The translations under genes and the position numbers were made by a program. The notes below the pieces were generated by a model, which did not search any database, was not told the DNA's origin, and worked only from the letters and a program-made list of their open reading frames with translations. Below, piece after piece: positions 13,090 through 25,399 of a DNA stretch of 64,000 bases (position 1 is its first letter; each line of letters begins with the position of its first letter). Source of the DNA: Punica granatum (lineage: Eukaryota; Streptophyta; Magnoliopsida; Myrtales; Lythraceae); NCBI RefSeq assembly GCF_007655135.1, contig NC_045128.1, forward strand, positions 35,434,811 to 35,498,810, in the 5' to 3' direction.

Positions 13090-13820
13090 TTATATTTCTC
13101 ACAAGAACGCGTCGTTCATATTATTATTTGAACAGAAACAACATACACTGAAAGTACACATCGTAGTCCGAAAAACTTAAAAGGACGGATAGGAAAAAAA
13201 TAAAAAATGAAACAAAGAAGTACAAGAGAGCATGTCGACTTCAAGTTCTACTGAACAGGAGTACCGTCTCAGGAGGTGAAACAGCTTGTGCAGGCAGGCA
13301 GCCCGAACAGCCGGTCTAATTAATGGCAGGAAGAATGCATTCTGTGAATGGCAATGTCCAAAAGTTTCCATTTTCTCAACTGTCTGTTGATTTCTTTCGT
13401 GCTAAGTTGCAGAATCCACCTCATAGTTCAAGCGGAATTCCACATTTTTACCATCTCTTTCACCAATCACCTAGGCATGTGAATCTAGTCGGTAATGCGT
13501 TGCAGCATCTACGTTAAAAGTGGCTTCTCAGCATTATCCCCTGCTAAAAGCATTTTTAACCAAAAGTTGGCTCTTCAAGCCAAGAACAATCTGACATAAA
13601 TCGGAGAAATGGAGAAGTCCGTACCACCATTCTTCAAGTATTTGGTCTTTCGGATTCAACGTGTAACTGTTACATTCGGAAGTCTCAGTATTCTAGAATC
13701 AATCTCCCTAAGGTTGAAAATGCCGAAAACTCAGGAGTCCTCAGTTGTTGGCATCTCGCAAGATTAAGAACTTTTAGCTTCACCATCTGAAAGGACACAA
13801 AAGCGACAAACAGAATGTGG
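13090..13820 (-). pseudogene. Chimeric TNL relic H: LRR-exon start fused to a TNL 3' end
   Basis: On the minus strand, 13680-13800 matches the start of the LRR exon of relic G (61220-61317; MVKLKVLNLARCQQLRTPEF type). At about 13679 it switches directly into a TNL-A/Z-like C-terminus and stop (CGAATGTAACAGTTACACG) and then into the family 3' flank (13090-13650). Almost the whole LRR is missing. Unequal recombination or a large deletion between relatives would give this structure. Confidence 0.65.
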
Positions 13821-13829
13821 GACTTCGAA

Positions 13830-14984
13830 GGAAACATATATTTTGCAAAGCAGAGACCACATGGGAACTCTGTATCTCTATGTTTTATATTCATTTTTCT
13901 TTGTTAAATCTGTCGAGAATTGGTACCCTCCATTGACTCGAAACCTCTTTACTTACCATTGAAATGCAATAAAGAGATCAAACGGAAGGGGGAAAAGAAA
14001 AAGGTTTCAATGGAAGTGCTCAGGAAAAACATCAAACTAATGGTGGTGCTTTTTAGGATTCCATTTGGTTACTTTTTCGAGAGAGAAGAAAATTTTGTCT
14101 TATGCTTGCTTGATAAAGACAGATTGAGACCCAATATAAGAACAGAATCAAGGTCGGAACAAAGGAAGTTGGTTTAGAAACTGATGTAGACACGTTAAAG
14201 AGGAAGTGCGTGGCAATACCCGCGAAAATTGATCAGGGAGCTTTTTACTTGAAATTTCATACTCCTATTTTTTGCTACTCTCCCAGTGCAGCATCCTTGT
14301 TAACGAAGTCATCGCAGAAAATTATCCCCTGTCGGAGGATATTTCGAAAAATTTAGAATATCATAATGATATCATATATCTGAAAAGTTAAAGAGAGGAC
14401 ATTGCATAGGGCATTTTCATTTAACTAACATCCCAAGATATAAGAAAAATATGAGGCACCAACTGCTTTTTCTTGAGTTGGCTCTGTGAGCTTCACCGTT
14501 CGGCTCTTCAAATAGTAGGAAAAAACGAAAGCCTTTCCTTTTTCTATTTTATGAACAAATAACATTATGTACATGGAACGAAAAGTACACAGAACAATCC
14601 AAACAACATATGGGAAGGATAAAGAGGAACAGAAGAAAAAGCTGAAACAAAGAAGTATGAGGAAGCATGTCGAGTTCTACTTAACAGGATAGCGTATCTG
14701 AAGGTGACATGGCTTCTGCATGCAGCCTCGAACAGCCAGTCCAACAATGCAGAAGAATGGTATTCTGTGATTTACGATGTCCAAAACTTCCCATTTTTTC
14801 AAGTATCTTCTTTCGGTTTTCTCTTGCTAAGTTGCAGCGTCCACCTCATAGTTCGAGCAAAATTCCAAATTCTCACACAATCTCTTTCACCAATCATTTG
14901 AAAATGAGAATCTAGTCGGTAATGAATGGCAGCATCCACATACAAACTGTCTCCTCTTCACCCCTCCCTGCTAAGAGCATTTTT
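13830..14984 (-). other. 3' flank of TNL-B
   Basis: This is the family's conserved 3' flank. It aligns with 62.04-63.21 kb (downstream of D) and in part with 33.55-34.35 kb (downstream of C). No separate gene is supported; the ORFs of about 60-85 codons here are not conserved as proteins. Confidence 0.6.
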
Positions 14985-17900
14985 TACCACACAGCCTTAA
15001 TTCCGATAATTTCTCTAAATTTGAAAGATCTGGCGGCGTCTGAAAGGAGTAACAGTCTGAAACATTCACCTTATAGAGCCCCACCGGAAGCACAGGAAGG
15101 CAAAGAACTTCAATGCAATCCTGAATAGAGAGTTCTTTGAGTTGAGAAAGGATAGACCTCTTGTGGTAATGTGCTAACGCATATCATTTAGATTACCAAC
15201 TTCTCCAACTTTGATAGGTTCCCAATCTCAGGAGGAACTTGCTCGTGTTTATGACATTTCGAGAAACAAAGTTCATTTAAATTAGCGAAACAAGGGAGAA
15301 AGGAAACCATTGATTTACAGGTAATCTGTAGACAAATTAGAGTTCGCAGAAGCTCTGGGAGAGTCTGAAGCCTCTTGCATCCCGTTCAATCGAGACTTTG
15401 TAGATGGGAAAGCCTGCTAATGCTTATTGGAAGGCTATCGAATTGTGCGTGGTTTAATGTCAAGAGCTTCAACAATGACAGCCTCCGAAGTTCGTTGGAA
15501 TGATTGCTTTCAATTTCTTACACTTGCATGCGTTTGTTAATTTAAGCTTCTCCAGCATCCAAAGAGTAACAGGGAACTCCTCCACAAGACTACTATCAAT
15601 GTTAAGAACTTCCAAACTGCTCAAGTTTCCAACAGAATCGGGCAACCTTCGAATTGTCGTATTCGATAAGTTCAGCTCAGTCAATAAACTTAAAGGGCCA
15701 TTGGAGTCTGGAAGTTCTCCTAATGACCCAATCAAATCTGGAAGTTTGGTTATACTACTGCAATCCAACACGAGATCTTCAAGAGAAGTAAAGCAGCTGA
15801 TCGAATCAGGAAGCTGAGTCAAGTTCTTGCACCCTCCGCCAAAGAGAGTTTCAAGCTTTCTCACTGAGGCTGATCAAATCAGGAAGCTCAATCAACACTC
15901 TCATGGAACTCAACTGTGCTGGCAGCTTTCTTGAGTTTCAAGCATTTCCTCAGGTTTAAGGGAAATCAGATGCTTGAGGTGTCCAATTGATGGGTCAACT
16001 GCAACCAAACTTCTGCAGTCTTCGAGAATCAATTGCTCTAACACTAGAAAAACAGAGAAATCCGGAGTTCGTCGTAGATCTCGGCAACCCATGAGTCGAG
16101 CAATTTCAACTTCATCGACATCTGCAAAACAAGAAGAAGAAAAGAGAGAAAATTATGCATAATATTCAGCTAGCATTAGATAAGGAAAAGCCACAAGAGA
16201 AATCATGGCGCAGGAAACCTTAGTTGAGATCGAGCTGCTCCAATCCTCTCTTATGCTGCGATATGAATTCGCTGGCCGAACTTTGCAGCTTCATATCAAC
16301 CGACTTAGCCATCTCAACTTTGACAGGATACGGTGAAAATCACTGGCAAGATTGGCAGAATACAACTGGAGGAACCTCAGATCTGATGAGTTTATGAACT
16401 CTTGATTTCCGAAGCAGTAGTTGACCAATTTAATCCCCAAAGTCAAACAAACGGCTCCGACATGCGTTGAACCCAGCATTACAATTACAATAATTAGGAT
16501 CTGAGTTTGGCTGGAAGTGCATCTCAGTGAAGAATAGGATTTGATTTCAAATCAGAAGACGTCAAAAAAAGGAGACAGTCCCAGCTTAAACAAGTGGTCC
16601 TCAAAGGAAAAAGTTCTAACTTCAAAACAGAAGCTGAATAAGGAGCATAATAAGCACAAACTCATCTTTTTACCCCTTGCCTATAAAGCACAACAATTGC
16701 TTCTTCAGTGTGCCATAAACTGCTTCGCTTCCCCCGCTAGTTGTAGGTTTCTTGACAAACGATCTCTCCCAAGGTCTCTGAGCTGATCATGCATCCATAG
16801 CTCATGGCTTATCTCCTGTTTTAAAGAGAGACATTAGACGAAGGACTTCCGGTCCAACATCTGGGAAGAACTCACAATCTTCCCATATGTGAACATCGAT
16901 CCTTACATCACTTCCAATGAAAAGACAAGCAATGTCATTGAATATTTGTTTCTGCTCATAATCTAATGCTTATAGATGATCTTCAATTTTGCTTGGACTT
17001 CCGTATGAGGTACACTTTTCAACTTCTTTAAAGTGTCTTCCCACACTACCATGCGTTTTCCAGCTAGAAAAGAACCTATGACCTCGAGTGCCAAAGGTAG
17101 TCCACCAGTTGCCTCCACGATATAGTACGATATATCAACAAAGTCAGTCGGGGGCAAGTCATTTCTAAAGGCATGCTTGCAGAAAAGAAGAAAAGCTCGA
17201 TGAGGCAGCAGTTCTCTGACTTCATAAGCCGCAACCACTTGAGATGTGTTCAGAACATCTCTGTTTCTAGTTGTTACAATAATTCTGCTTCCCAGACCAA
17301 ACCAATCAAGTTCCGCTGCAAGTGCATTTAGTTGATTCCTCCTATCAACGTCATCGAGAAGAATAAGGACTTTCTTCGTACGAAACCTGTGCTTCAACTC
17401 ATAAGTTCCTTCCTCGATACTAGTTAAGTCCTGTCGCTCACGCCTTAAGATCTTAGAGATCAGTAGGCTTTGCAAATATTCAAGACCCTTGTGTTGAAGT
17501 GCTGTTTCTCGGATGTCTTTGAGGAAGCTACAACTCTCAAAGCGATCCAACAGCTGATTATAGACGACCTTGGCGATGGTTGTCTTACCAACACCTGCCA
17601 CGCCATGTATCCCAACAATTCGTACATCGCTGGCATCAACCTCTAGCAATCTCGTAATTGCTTCTACATGATCGTCTATTCCAACTATGCTATCAGGCAC
17701 AATAAGATAAGCTTTCTTCAATTCTTTCAAGACCTTGGCAACCACTGATTTCACTAGTTCCCCTTGGTGTCTGCAGCACAGGATCAACTCCATCATTATA
17801 GTTCAAAAATGACAAAGACAAATGCTAACAAATGCCGTGGCAATTGTATTACTACGAATGGCAATAGCTAATAAATTTGGACAAAGTAAAGAAACACATT

Positions 17901-18738
17901 TGCATAAACTGTAATACCGTATAGAAAGCTTGAATCAACCATCCAAGATTATGCCTTTCAACTTAACTAAAGCCTAGTCTGCAGGAAATACAACTTAAAT
18001 AAGCGCACGAAACTCGAGCATGTATAACCAGATATTAACGACCAACAACTAACAGTCAATCCAATCTGAAGTAAGTGCAAACAAATGGCATTACCCATTG
18101 GCGATGTTCTTCAACTCCCAACCCTTTAAGGCTCCAATCTCAGCGAGAGCGTCCCTCCACTGCTGAACGACTAGCGGATCATACTTCCTCGCATGCTGCG
18201 AGAACGATCTTTTATAGGTCCCTGCTTGGTGACGGACTTCATTCGGGGTGACGTCGTAGAATACTGGCATCACCAATTGCTCTCTTGCTCTCCGACACTC
18301 CACCATAAAAGCCAGCTCCTTGAGGCACCATTTGCTCGAAGCGTAATCCTTGGAGAATATCGGAATCGAGATCTTCGAATTCCTGATGCCCTCAAGAAGC
18401 TCGGGTCCGATCTCTTCCCCAACCCGGAGCTCCTCGTCATCCCTAAACACGTGGACCCCAGCATCTTTAAGGCTGCTATAGAGGAAATCGGTGAACCCCT
18501 TGCGAGTGTCTGATCCCCTGAAGCTCAGGAACACCTCGTAATCGAACCCCTGCGGATCGACGCCGGGATCCGTCCCTCTCGGTGTGGGACCGCCGGCAGC
18601 AGGTTCTGGGCCCTCCCTAGTCCTAACCCTAGGGGTTGTGCTTGAAGAGAAAACTGGGAAGAAGATAGCAGAGAGGAGAACTGACGCAGCTGTGAAGAGA
18701 AGGGCAAAGAAGGCCCACAAGAAGACATTATCGTGCAT
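14985..18738 (-). pseudogene. TNL-B: TIR-NB-ARC-LRR pseudogene
   Basis: Exon 1 (TIR) is open at 18095-18738, with hydrophobic start MHDNVFLWAFFALLF, TIR core GFDYEVFLSFRG and the catalytic-glutamate motif SSKWCLKEL. The GT donor and AG acceptor join in frame to exon 2 starting at 17770 (HQGELVKSVVAKV). The P-loop is atypical (GVAGVGKTT), kinase-2 is VLILLDDVD and GLPL is present. A 1-bp deletion near 16972 turns KISYEALD into KIIYKH-stop. Further lesions: a deletion and stop in the linker exon (about 16280), a frameshift near 15930, a frameshift near 15495 (ending NFGGCHC), another near 15160, and loss of about 750 bp of the LRR with the LRR joined to the 3' flank near 14988. The first frameshift recurs in C, and the later LRR lesions recur in C and D. 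Confidence 0.9.
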
Positions 18739-18885
18739 TGCCGTGCCCGGAGCTCTAACAGAAGAAAGCTTGGAGCAGGATTGTCAATGGGGATCGAAGC
18801 TTTTCTTCCGTTCTTTCTCCGTTCTGGGGAAGAAGAAGGAGATGGAAAGCTTCCCACTTTACTCTTGAACTCGCCTTCGAGTCAA

Positions 18886-18906
18886 CTTTTATGGGGCCCC
18901 ACATCG
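18886..18906 (-). promoter_or_regulatory. Conserved TATA-like + GGGGCCCC element upstream of TNL-B
   Basis: TTTTATGGGGCCCCACATCG lies about 155 bp before the TNL-B ATG. It is the same block as upstream of A, C and Z and is still intact although the gene is dead. Confidence 0.45.
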
Positions 18907-18959
18907 CCATTTTTAAAGTTCGAAGAAGCAAATCACGGAGACTGAGAGAGGAAGAGATG

Positions 18960-20040
18960 AAGACAGTGTAGACATTGAAGTTAAGCAGGAAAAAAAATAA
19001 AAAAAAATATAAATAAAAAAAGATTTATATTGTCGGATGGCGGGTTGAACCGCTGGGATAATAATATTTTGGGCCCTGAACTTGTTATTAATCTTCAGTT
19101 TAATCCAAAACCTTTTCCCAAAACTTACCTATACCAACAAAATTCTCAGGACAAACTTTCCAATTATATCTATTAGATCTGGGCGGTTGAACTGAAATTC
19201 ATTTTTAAATTCAAGAGAGATGTTTCATTCGTTGAGAAATTTAGCATTGAAGATTGGTCATGATGCTAAAGAAGTTTACAAGGAAGCCACGTTGAAGTCT
19301 CAATTAAGATAATGAAAATTAAGTATGTCAGTCTCAAGGGAGCATTTGTTAGATAATGAAAATTTTAAAGGTGTAGGGCAAGTGCAACTTCTTTTTTCTT
19401 TTTTTCTATTGTCGACAAGTGCACCTATTAAATCCATTATTTATAGTGCCCGATTAAAGGCAGTACTAGTATTTGAGACTTGATGGTAGATAAAGAAAAC
19501 GCCACGTGCTCAAAGGGCCTGACACATTAATACATGACAAGTGTCATATATGCATGAATTCAATAATATACTATATAAAAATCTAGTGGCTATTTGATTA
19601 AATCAATAATATCTAAAATAAATTAATTTCAAGTAATTATCATTCGCAGAGAATTAATAAATAGAACGTTCGACATGATATTATACTCTTAAGGATTTAC
19701 ATCATATCATTATCATCATGGGACGAATTGATAAAAGCCTTAATTCAAGGCTTGAGGGCTACTAGAAAAAGGAGGAGAATATCAAAACACTCAAATTGAA
19801 ATTTTCTCAAATTTTTTTAATTTTTTCAATCATCAAATCATTAATAAATTAATAAATTTAAAATATCTTTACTTATGATACCTTTTAAGATATATTTATC
19901 TTTTTCGGTTACAAGATCTTTATCTTTTTCAATTACAAGATAAATATATTTTAGATATTATAGATTGATAGATATATCAATAGATATTATATAATTTAAA
20001 AAAAAACTCAGATTACATTTTTCATGAATTATGTATATAC
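18960..20040. other. Upstream spacer of TNL-B, paralogous to 38.16-39.12 kb
   Basis: Non-coding. It aligns with the spacer upstream of TNL-C as far as about 19760 (C side about 39115), apart from a 168-bp MITE present only on the C side. The common part includes 'aaacgccacgt' and 'tacatgacaagtgtcatat'. Beyond 19760 the two spacers are unrelated, which marks one edge of the duplicated unit. Confidence 0.65.
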
Positions 20041-20055
20041 AAAGTGAGTTGTTCA

Positions 20056-20137
20056 ATTATTATTATTATTATTATTACTACTATTATTCTTGTTGTTGGT
20101 GTTTTTGTTGTTAGTCTATTTGCACACACATATATAG

Positions 20138-20178
<41 letters not shown>

Positions 20179-20230
20179 GAATTTATATATATATACACTA
20201 TAAACATTTCTATATATATATATATGTTCT
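20056..20230. repeat. Compound microsatellite: (ATT)n then (TA)n
   Basis: ATT/ACT trinucleotide repeats at about 20056-20090, followed by TA dinucleotide runs at 20140-20170 and 20210-20225. The ORFs through it are pure repeat translation and are not genes. Confidence 0.85.
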
Positions 20231-20878
20231 ACAACGGAGCTATAGTGAGCATGATCAGATGACCTAAGGATCAGTCGATTTTTTAATGAATTTTTCTTGG
20301 ATTTTTGAATTTTTTATTTGTATATCAATCTTTTAACAAAAATGATTTGTTTTATTCTTTAAAAGATATAGTATGATAAAATTCGATTTTCTTTTTTTTT
20401 TAGTTTTTAAATTTTTATAATAACTTCTACAAAAACTATATTTAAAAAAATTAATGACCCCTTTTGACAAATCAGAGTAAAATAGAATATTTTTCTAATT
20501 TTTACATAAGATATTGTTTATTACAAAATATTTAATTTAAAAAATAGTACATTTATTAATTTAAAAATAAAATGAATATTTTTTTATAACATATCAATAT
20601 AATGGATTACCGAATACTTTTGAAATTTTTTAGAAGATTTAATCATCTAATAATATATTTGATATTTGATAATATTGAATTTTTTTGTTTAAGATAAAAA
20701 TTTAATATCTAATCATATACATATAACAATCAAAGTAAGTATATATTAATATATGGTTATTTATAATAAAAATGTATTAATATATATTTCTTTAATATAT
20801 AGTCGTGCCATTGTCTCTATATAGGCTAACTTTTGAATTTTTAAAATTGAATGAATATTTTTATTAGAATATATATAA

Positions 20879-21283
20879 GGTTTTACCCCATATATCCTAT
20901 GGTTTCACATTTTCTTCAAATCCATCGTATGCATTAAAAATTATCAAAAATATCCCACGGTTTACATTTTTTTAAAATCTATCTCGGCGTTATATTTTCT
21001 ATTAATGAACGTAAGTAAACTTCAAATCTATGCAATGATTTTAATTTTTCTCAAATCTATCCTATGAATTTAATTTTTTTCTCTAATATATCCCATGGTT
21101 TTAATTTTTTTTTCAAATCCATCCCAGATAAAATACCACCATTAAATGTTGTTGGAATATATAATGGCATGATAAATTTGGAAAAAAAATATAAACCATG
21201 GAATATTTTTGATAATTTTAAAAGCATGGGATAAATTTGAAGAAAATATGAAATCATGGAATACGTAGCATAATTTGCCTTAT
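20879..21283. mobile_element. Foldback (long inverted repeat) MITE-like element
   Basis: The left arm from about 20879 ('cctatggtttcacattttct' with flanks) is the reverse complement of the right arm ending near 21283 ('gaagaaaatatgaaatcatg' with flanks). The arms are about 85 bp long with roughly 80% identity by eye. The centre repeats a 'aaatctatcctatgg'-type motif several times. No ORF. The target duplication is unclear because the edges are TA-rich. Confidence 0.65.
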
Positions 21284-22600
21284 ATATAATAAAATATTTT
21301 TGAAACTAAGATTTTATTATCTGTATAATATTTGATAATCCTGAATATTCTTTTTAAGTAAAATTAATATCTAATCAAATCGGCATTAATATTACAATAT
21401 ACACATATATATATATATCAATAACTATATTATTTTACTTACTTTATTGCATAACATTTATTTAATATCAATCATATATATCTAATATAATATATTTTAT
21501 TGATTGTAAATTACGATTTGTATACAAAACTATATATTTTTATTTATTTTATTAATTGTTTGGGCTCGGGCAATTAGCTTTAGAATGCCCAGATTGATGA
21601 ATGAAATTCTCTTGAATTTTTTAGTTTTTTCTTTTAAAAATAGTGTTTTTAATTTTTGGAAATATATATTGATGTACATTTTTGGGAACGGTAATTATTT
21701 TCTTCATTATAACTTTCTTTAAAAATGTTTTTTAATATTTTAATATTTTTTAAAATTGTATAATTTGTGGGTCGGTTGTTATTTTCTCAATTCTAAAGCA
21801 TTTTTAAGAAGACGAATCTTTTATTTTTTAATTTTTAAGACATATAGATATAGATTTATATGATTTACACAAATTTTATATTATGTATATAGATATAGAT
21901 TTATATAGACTTTTGTATAACATGTTATGGATATGATGCATTATATATTTTCTATGGTTCCATTAACCATTGAGACATAGACACTATTATGTATATTAAA
22001 ATTGGGTGAGATGTTATTTATAAAAATATATCATTTTTGTGTGTCAAAAGATTCATTATCTTGTTTGCTTTAAAAAATAAATTAGATCATAGTTTTTATA
22101 GATATGATTAGTTATCATGTCTATAAAAATAGAAAGCATTATTTATTGAGTCATGCATATATATCTAATATATAGTTTTAATGATGGTAAATTACGATTT
22201 GTAAAATTTCAAAACGCACGAGCTTTACTACTAGTTTGAGAGTAAATCAAAAGCATAACAAAAGTTGTTTGATTTCCTAATATAATTATCATACATTACA
22301 TTCAATTGCTACCATATCATCGAATTGAAATTGTCGATTTTCTCTAAAGGGCGTAATTTTTTTTTAATAAGCAAGGAGGAAATAATTTTTTTTCCTTGGG
22401 CACATATAAATATCTTAGTAATTATTTTTTTCAAATTTTACTTTCCTAAAATAATTATCCTAGGTTGTCTCTTTTTTTTTTCTGGTAGACTAATCTAAGC
22501 CGAGGCTCAAATGAGGAAAACAACATAAAAAAAACGAGGTAAGAAGGCCCCAATAGTGTCGCGAAAGAGGCGCTTAGTAATGCCAGCAGGCTAATTAGGG
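21284..22600. other. AT-rich intergenic DNA, nothing recognised
   Basis: Very AT-rich, with many short TATATA runs and no ORF of interest on either strand. I see no structured element. Confidence 0.6.
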
Positions 22601-22609
22601 AAGAAATAA

Positions 22610-22840
22610 GACTAGGGTTATAATTTGACAAAATAGACAATTTCATCCCTGAAATATACGTTGCAAGGTAAATTGGTCCTTGAAATATATTATGTGTACT
22701 AAATAGTCGGAACGTTTCAAAGTTTGAACCAATTGGTCCTTCTATTCGAATAAATGCTGGTCCCTGACGAAGTTTGCCTCTCACGGCCGTTAACTGGCAC
22801 ACTGAGGTCGTCCCTGGCCCCAACCCCCACAACTTCCCCC
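22610..22840. repeat. Dispersed-repeat-like segment ('tttggtccctga' type)
   Basis: The segment repeats phrases such as 'ttggtccttgaaata', 'ttggtccttctatt' and 'ctggtccctgacg' at spacings of 50-70 bp. This pattern is typical of non-autonomous plant transposon ends. I see no matching inverted end in the window, so it is an unassigned repeat. Confidence 0.35.
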
Positions 22841-22847
22841 CCGCGCG

Positions 22848-22892
<45 letters not shown>
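22848..22892. repeat. 45-bp poly-C tract
   Basis: An uninterrupted run of 45 C (G on the minus strand), preceded by a C-rich stretch. Such homopolymers are rare in plant genomes. It could be a real i-motif/G-quadruplex-prone tract or an assembly artefact. The proline and glycine ORFs through it are not genes. Confidence 0.9.
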
Positions 22893-22894
<2 letters not shown>

Positions 22895-23258
22895 AACAAA
22901 CAAAATTCTTTCCCGCCAGCTCACTGTAGTCTCAGAAGAAATGCCCTCCTCCACTATCCTCAAACTCGAAGCAGATTCCTCAGAATCACTGCGACCTCTT
23001 CGAACGACACCGATCGCAGGTCGTAGTAGCTGAGGAACAAGAAGAAGAGTGAGCGCAACAGAAGCTGGAGGTTCAACAAATGAATGAACCCATCAGACCC
23101 TCGGCTTCTTCTTCTTCTTCGTCGTCGTCATCATTGGTGAATGCTGCTCTCGAGAAAGACCTGAAAAAGGTCAGTTCTTGCAAAGCTTTATGATTGAATA
23201 GATAAGTTACGATTTCATTGATAGTATGGTTAGTCCGATTATCCGTGTTCGCGGTATG
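22893..23258 (+). pseudogene. Inverted copy of the first-exon region of the membrane-protein gene
   Basis: The plus strand encodes MNEPIRPSASSSSS...VNAALEKDLKK followed by a GTCAGT donor. This is the inverse of the first exon at 25268-25360 on the minus strand. The arms are about 23016-23258 and 25175-25412, roughly 240 bp each and about 1.9 kb apart. The left part (22915-23010) matches the 5' region of the second copy near 41460-41545. No downstream exons follow on this strand, so it is a partial, non-functional copy. Confidence 0.7.
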
Positions 23259-23770
23259 GTCACTCTCTCACTCACCCCCATCAGTAAAATCTATTTGAGG
23301 TCGTTCCTTTCTGTTTTTGGAGATAAATATGTTATCTTCTAACAATTTCGTGTTAAACTGTTGCTTGCCTTTGTTCTGTGTTGCCCTTCGATGTTATCTA
23401 GCCACAACAATAAACAAAGAACAACAAACCCGAACCATTCCGAGAAAAACCAATTGTTTTGGGACTCATGGCTGCAGTTGCTGGGAAAACCACAGTTCTT
23501 ATAAGTTCAGCTTTTCGATCATAATTTGGTTCAGGGTTGAATGTGGCATACCCACCAAGCAATGCGATGTTCTGAGAAGACATAAGTATTCGAGAAAATG
23601 AAGAAACTAATGTAAATAATGTGATTAATTACACTCACTCTGCCATGTCTGTTGAGGCAAAAACGTGACATAATCTTTTTTTTTTTTGCCTGGTATATGT
23701 ACTTCTGGATCTGTAATGTAATAATTGTACGAGACGCAGACAGCATCCATACGAAGATATTTTCAGCTCC

Positions 23771-25360
23771 TACTCTGTTCTTTGAAGCCACCCCATCTGC
23801 TTAGAATAAGAAACAACACGAAGGAGATGATTTTAGCTACAAATGCGTGGTTGAACAGGAGGATTTGGATAATAAAGAGTTTTTTTTTTAAAAAAAAAGT
23901 ATAATATGACTATACCTTCCATGCATACATCCCGAAGAAGGCCACGGTGTCTGCCGACCACACGATTGCAAAAGATTTCCAGAAGAATGGGATTATAACG
24001 TCTAGTAAAGGGATGAGGAGAAACAGATAGTTGAGAGCTTCTTTCTCGTTCTTTGAGCAATCTCGGGCCCGAAGTGAAGAAGTTGCTGCAATGGGGAGGA
24101 AAAGAAGTAGCAAATTCATATCAGTCTCCTTTCCTATGATGATTAAAAAGAATTCTTGGTTCAGGGAATTTCCTTGGAACTTAACAATTATTTCATGGAA
24201 TGAAGGAGACGTCTGAAAGCAAGCTCTTTTTCATCAATTTCGACGAGAACATAAACATGGAATGACAAGGAGTTAAGATTGAAGTGCTTCTCTTGTTTAA
24301 GAAATTTTCTAGTTGGTAGTTTCATTAGTCTGCACCTGGCATGTTATTGAGCAGCATGTTTGGAACTCTTTAGCAAGTTATGAAATCTCAAAAAAAAAAA
24401 ATCCCCCAGAAAAAGTGGAGTAGGAATTGGCTTGCTTCACAAGCTATAGGTAGAATGATAAGAACAGAATAATTTACCCAAAAGATGTGAGATTCTTAGA
24501 TATATGACATAAAACAATTAACAGAATCGGTCTAATCAGAGAAAAATTAAACTCACTGAACATCCAAATAGACCACATTCCCATCAGTCTCCAGATGTCT
24601 GGTTCGTCGATGGGAACAGACGATTGAAAGATAGAGCTCCACCAAGCAGCATCGAGGCATAGCCTTGAACCTCAAACACAGTATACAGAGCAGTCCCCGG
24701 CACAGCAGGGTTCTTCGTGGCTGTGGAAGCCCTTGGAGCAAAGGTTGAAGCAGTCTTTTGAACAACCTATTATCGCAAATGGAAAGATTAAAAAGAACAC
24801 ATCAAATAAGAATGGTGCCTTTTCTTCTAATGTATCATTCAGCGAAGAGTTTCAGACAGCAGTGTAAGGTGAATGGGTTCGAGCTCGAAATGATTCATCG
24901 AGAGCAAGTGAAGTCTTATGGGCCTAATGTGAGGCCAAAATAACAAGTCAACGTGAAAATGTTACGTGAAACTGACGAATGGGTCCGTGCTGCCATTACC
25001 GAGTGTTTCTAGCAGACCCTGAAACTACGGAGCCACGTGAAAGTGAACTATAAAGGAGTCCCGATATTCATAGCACGGGATGTTTGCGATGATTCTCCCC
25101 GACTACCCTAATGTAACATCAGGAATAAGATGATCATCGCCAATGATCTATCCTGAACCATTGTTATTGCCATAGCTCCAAACCTCGAACATGGATAATC
25201 GAACTAACCATACTATCAATGAAGTCGTAACTTATCTATTCAATCATAAAGCTTTGCAAGAACTGACCTTTTTCAGGTCTTCCTCGAGAGCAGCATTCAC
25301 CGATGATGACGATGAAGAAGAAGAAGCCGAGGGTCTGATGGGTTCATTCGTTTGTTGAGC
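23771..25360 (-). pseudogene. Conserved plant multi-pass membrane-protein gene, copy 1 (frameshifted)
   Basis: Four exons on the minus strand: about 25268-25360 (poly-Ser, NAALEEDLKK), 24557-24766 (VVQKTASTFAPRAST, GTALYTVFEVQGYASMLLGG, WRLMGMWSIWMF), 23916-24085 (SLRARDCSKNEKEALNYLFL, then IIPFFWKSFAIVWSADTV) and 23771-23797 (MGWLQRTE-stop). All junctions have GT/AG and matching phases. Two or three hydrophobic stretches suggest an integral membrane protein. I think it is a conserved plant protein of unknown function but cannot name it. A 1-bp deletion near 24608 (relative to copy 2) shifts the frame in exon 2, and the exon 1 lead-in has a TAG codon (about 25376). It is unrelated to TNLs and appears to have been carried along by the segmental duplication. 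Confidence 0.7.
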
Positions 25361-25399
25361 CCCTGGCTTCTATTGCGCTCGCTCTTCTTTCTGTTCCTC

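Noticed and set aside
22754..23026. Pro-rich ORF through the poly-C tract and its Gly-rich complement
   Set aside because: Pure homopolymer translation, flanked by non-coding sequence.
22915..23258. Separate plus-strand gene starting MNEPIRPSASSS
   Set aside because: It is an inverted copy of the first exon of the minus-strand gene at 25.3 kb and has no continuing exons.
23398..23583. 61-codon minus-strand ORF (ALLGGYATFNPEPNYD)
   Set aside because: The composition looks protein-like, but there is no start context, no splice partner and no copy in the second block, so I could not support it as a gene.
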